Source of the DNA: Bacillus_BD oryzisoli_A
GTDB lineage: Bacteria; Bacillota; Bacilli; Bacillales; Cytobacillaceae
Assembly (NCBI RefSeq): GCF_043641075.1
Contig: NZ_JBHZRC010000003.1
Location: 310,001-374,000 of the forward strand
Reading direction: 5' to 3'
DNA: 64,000 nt
The translations under genes and the position numbers were made by a program. Each line of letters starts with the position of its first letter. The first letter of the stretch is position 1. A model generated the notes under the pieces. The model had not been told where the DNA came from. It saw only the letters and a list, made by a program, of their open reading frames with translations, and did not search any database. Of the stretch, positions 61,899 through 64,000 are shown one piece after another.

Positions 61899-63815
61899 TT
61901 ATTTTAACTTCACAGTTAATGATATATTTGCTGTAGTTCCATTGTTATTTTTCAAGGCACCAGTTACAGGTAGTGAATTGTCAAAATAGGACCTTAAAGT
62001 TGACATTAAAACTCCATCACCTTGTTTATCTACGCCCAAATCCGAAGGGCGAATAACAGCGATTGATTTGCCATTGACTGTAGTAAAGTTAATAGTTTTG
62101 ACACCATCATACCCTAATAACTGAATTGATTTAACATCGCTGGTTGCTTCAAGTGTTACGTCAATAAACCTATCTGTATCTAAGAACCTACTCGCATCAA
62201 GACTATTATTTACAATTGAAGCACCTGGAATAGGAGCTCCGGATGCATTTTGCATTGTTAAAGTTGCACCAGTAATCTGAAGCGTTAAAGAACTGCTTGG
62301 AGGTACAGCTGCTCCGCCACCGCCACCTCCGCCAGCCGGTGGTGTTACAGGAACTTCAGCCACTCCACCATTTATATTTGTTATTTTGTCTTCCACTTGG
62401 TTAATGTTACTGATAACACTCTCTACTGTTTTACCCTGTGGAACAAATAAATTCTCAATAGATCCCGTAATATCTAACGTGATGGAATCACCGTTTGGAT
62501 ACAAATTAGAGATTTCAGCTTGTCCCTTAAGCAACAAAGCCTTATTGTTCTCTAAATAAAGGCTTTCTACTTCTGCATTAAGCTCAAGAGCCGTTACATT
62601 TTCTTTTACTGATAATTTATTAATTGTAGACGTAGCATCAGCTGAAATATTAGCATTGTTAGTTACGTTTAGCTCTTTAATCGATGTATTTCCTTTAGAT
62701 TCTACATGAACATTCAGTTTATTTATTTCAACATTGTTTAATTTTCCACTTTTAAATACAACGGTATTTGTGTCCCCGCCGTTAACGATTGTTTTGCCCT
62801 GCACTTCAAGGTTGTTTGAATAAAAGTCATTCTGGAGCTCCGTTCCTATTTCAAAATCACCTGTTACAATTAGGTTATTTACAGTAACATAGTTGGAGCT
62901 TATTTTCAGATCACCATTAATTGTACTATTTCCACCATCAAGGACTACATTACCGCTAAACTCTGCTTCACCAGATTTGCTAGCCGCACCGCTTGAAGTA
63001 ATGTCTAAAGATGTTATTTTTGTAATCGTTCTATCAGCTTTTTCAAATTTAATCTTCGCATTCTCTAAAATCTCACTATTATTCTTGTTTAAAATACCTT
63101 TTAGCTTACTATCAATCTCGTATTCTATTCCGTTAATCGTAATAGTAGTATCGGTCACTGCCTTTATAGTAGAAGATAGGTTTTCCGTTCTATAAACAAA
63201 TGTTGCTGCTTCTCCTCTTGTTAACAAACCATTTGGATCAAAGGTAGTAGGTGTTCTACCGTTTGTAATTTCCTTATGTATCAAGCCAGCAATATAGCCT
63301 GCATACCATGAGTTCTCTTCTACATCTGTAAATTTACCTTTGCTGCTTGGTAATTTATCAAGAGAATCGTAAGCTTCCACAAGAATTTTGGCCATTTCTG
63401 CGCGTGTAATCTCAGCATCAGGCTTGAAGCTCTGATCGCCGTACCCACCGATAATTTTTGCGTTTGAAAGCGCGGCTACTGAAGGGTAATACCATGCTCC
63501 TTTACTAACATCTGTGAAATTGGGGTTTATTACATTTGTCGTATCTATCCCAATGGCTTCTGCAATTATTTTTGCAACTTCTGCACGAGTAATTTTATTA
63601 CCCGGTTTAAACGTCCCGTCAGAGTATCCATTTAGTACCTGATTTCCTGTTAACACGTTGACTGCTTCATAATAAAACTCCTGTTCCACAACGTCCTTGA
63701 ATTTTTTACCTGAAGCCTCTACATTTCCTAAAGGTATTAATGGAGTTACAATCAAGGTCGTAGCTGTAACGGCTGCTGCGAGTAATTTACTGATGGTTTT
63801 AGATTGCTGAATCAA
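61899..63815 (-). CDS. SLH protein with beta-solenoid stalk, paralogue of its neighbour
   Basis: The 638-residue product has a signal peptide (1-35), three SLH motifs (about 36-220), the same solenoid-like region as the neighbour (NGKTIVNGG replaced by QGKTIVNGG), a glycine-rich linker (PAGGGGGGGAAVPP) and a small C-terminal beta domain of about 130 residues. Start is TTG with GAGGGAGAG upstream. The neighbour's helical array is missing. Both are probably stalk-like surface proteins that present different tips. No strong terminator was seen between the two genes. Confidence 0.88.
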   Translation of the reverse strand: MIQQSKTISKLLAAAVTATTLIVTPLIPLGNVEASGKKFKDVVEQEFYYEAVNVLTGNQVLNGYSDGTFKPGNKITRAEVAKIIAEAIGIDTTNVINPNFTDVSKGAWYYPSVAALSNAKIIGGYGDQSFKPDAEITRAEMAKILVEAYDSLDKLPSSKGKFTDVEENSWYAGYIAGLIHKEITNGRTPTTFDPNGLLTRGEAATFVYRTENLSSTIKAVTDTTITINGIEYEIDSKLKGILNKNNSEILENAKIKFEKADRTITKITSLDITSSGAASKSGEAEFSGNVVLDGGNSTINGDLKISSNYVTVNNLIVTGDFEIGTELQNDFYSNNLEVQGKTIVNGGDTNTVVFKSGKLNNVEINKLNVHVESKGNTSIKELNVTNNANISADATSTINKLSVKENVTALELNAEVESLYLENNKALLLKGQAEISNLYPNGDSITLDITGSIENLFVPQGKTVESVISNINQVEDKITNINGGVAEVPVTPPAGGGGGGGAAVPPSSSLTLQITGATLTMQNASGAPIPGASIVNNSLDASRFLDTDRFIDVTLEATSDVKSIQLLGYDGVKTINFTTVNGKSIAVIRPSDLGVDKQGDGVLMSTLRSYFDNSLPVTGALKNNNGTTANISLTVKLK

Positions 63816-63963
63816 AATAATGCTCTCCCTCTTAAGTTTATTCTAGTTTTCTATAATACATAATACCTTAAAATGGCAACGGGGTATAGCTAATTCCAAC
63901 GGCTTATTTATTTTACATAAATTTACATAATGTGCTTTATAGGATACAAGCAATCTATAAATT

Positions 63964-63989
63964 GGCACCCAAATCGGGTGCCAGGCACC
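63964..63989. repeat. Short GGCACC hairpin at the window edge
   Basis: GGCACCC and GGGTGCC form a hairpin followed by AGGCACC. Short elements of this form recur between genes in many Bacillaceae. It continues close to the edge, so its full extent is not visible. Confidence 0.5.
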
Positions 63990-64000
63990 ATCCAAAATTC

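Noticed and set aside
1..64000. Sortase-type LPxTG anchors, prophage, insertion sequences, tRNA or rRNA genes
   Set aside because: None were seen. Surface proteins here use SLH motifs, aromatic repeats or membrane helices.

Overview
The window looks like a chromosomal segment of a low-GC, Gram-positive, probably spore-forming Bacillaceae. The genus cannot be fixed from the sequence. Reasons: AGGAGG-type ribosome binding sites, frequent TTG and GTG starts, sigma-A promoters, U-tract terminators, a csaA/csaB S-layer anchoring operon, a CwlC-like amidase, and interspersed repeats of a type common in Bacillaceae intergenic DNA. No rRNA, tRNA, prophage, insertion sequence or CRISPR array was seen. 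Two 100-base N gaps (15516-15615, 36389-36488) each fall inside a tandem repeat.

Nearly everything serves the cell surface. From 1 to 4.1 kb there is an acyltransferase (cut by the window edge) and a three-gene polysaccharide operon (epimerase and two glycosyltransferases). From 4.6 to 14.4 kb there is a choline module. Four secreted proteins carry choline-binding-type aromatic repeats: one made only of repeats, an amidase, a glucosaminidase and an NlpC/P60 peptidase. They flank a licA-licB-licC operon for choline uptake and activation. From 15.3 to 18.7 kb lie a 52-bp tandem array, an O-antigen-ligase-like protein and an LCP ligase.

From 18.7 to 63.8 kb there is an S-layer homology (SLH) region. 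It holds an operon for the secondary cell wall polymer (tagA-like, csaA-like flippase, csaB pyruvyl transferase) and fourteen proteins with SLH motifs. These include two subtilases, two amidases, a glucosaminidase, an NlpC/P60 peptidase, a lytic transglycosylase, a GDSL esterase, an acidic heptad-repeat protein, two large S-layer-like proteins and two paralogous beta-solenoid proteins. Among them sit a penicillin-binding protein with a decayed glycosyltransferase domain, a second O-antigen ligase with TPRs, NagZ, a phosphodiester glycosidase, a diguanylate cyclase, an acetate-type transporter and a large membrane protein with a DUF6273-like tail.

The most striking point is modular. Three autolysin classes (Amidase_3, glucosaminidase, NlpC/P60) each occur twice, once on choline-binding repeats and once on SLH domains, and each anchor type is encoded near the enzymes that would make its ligand. 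Other points of interest are two unrelated-sequence 52-bp arrays with the same hairpin-spacer-T-tract layout, a five-copy 126-189 bp repeat that often sits in 3' untranslated regions, a hairpin placed between Shine-Dalgarno and start codon of an SLH gene, and a second copy of an S-layer gene's translation start signal buried in a foldable intergenic element.
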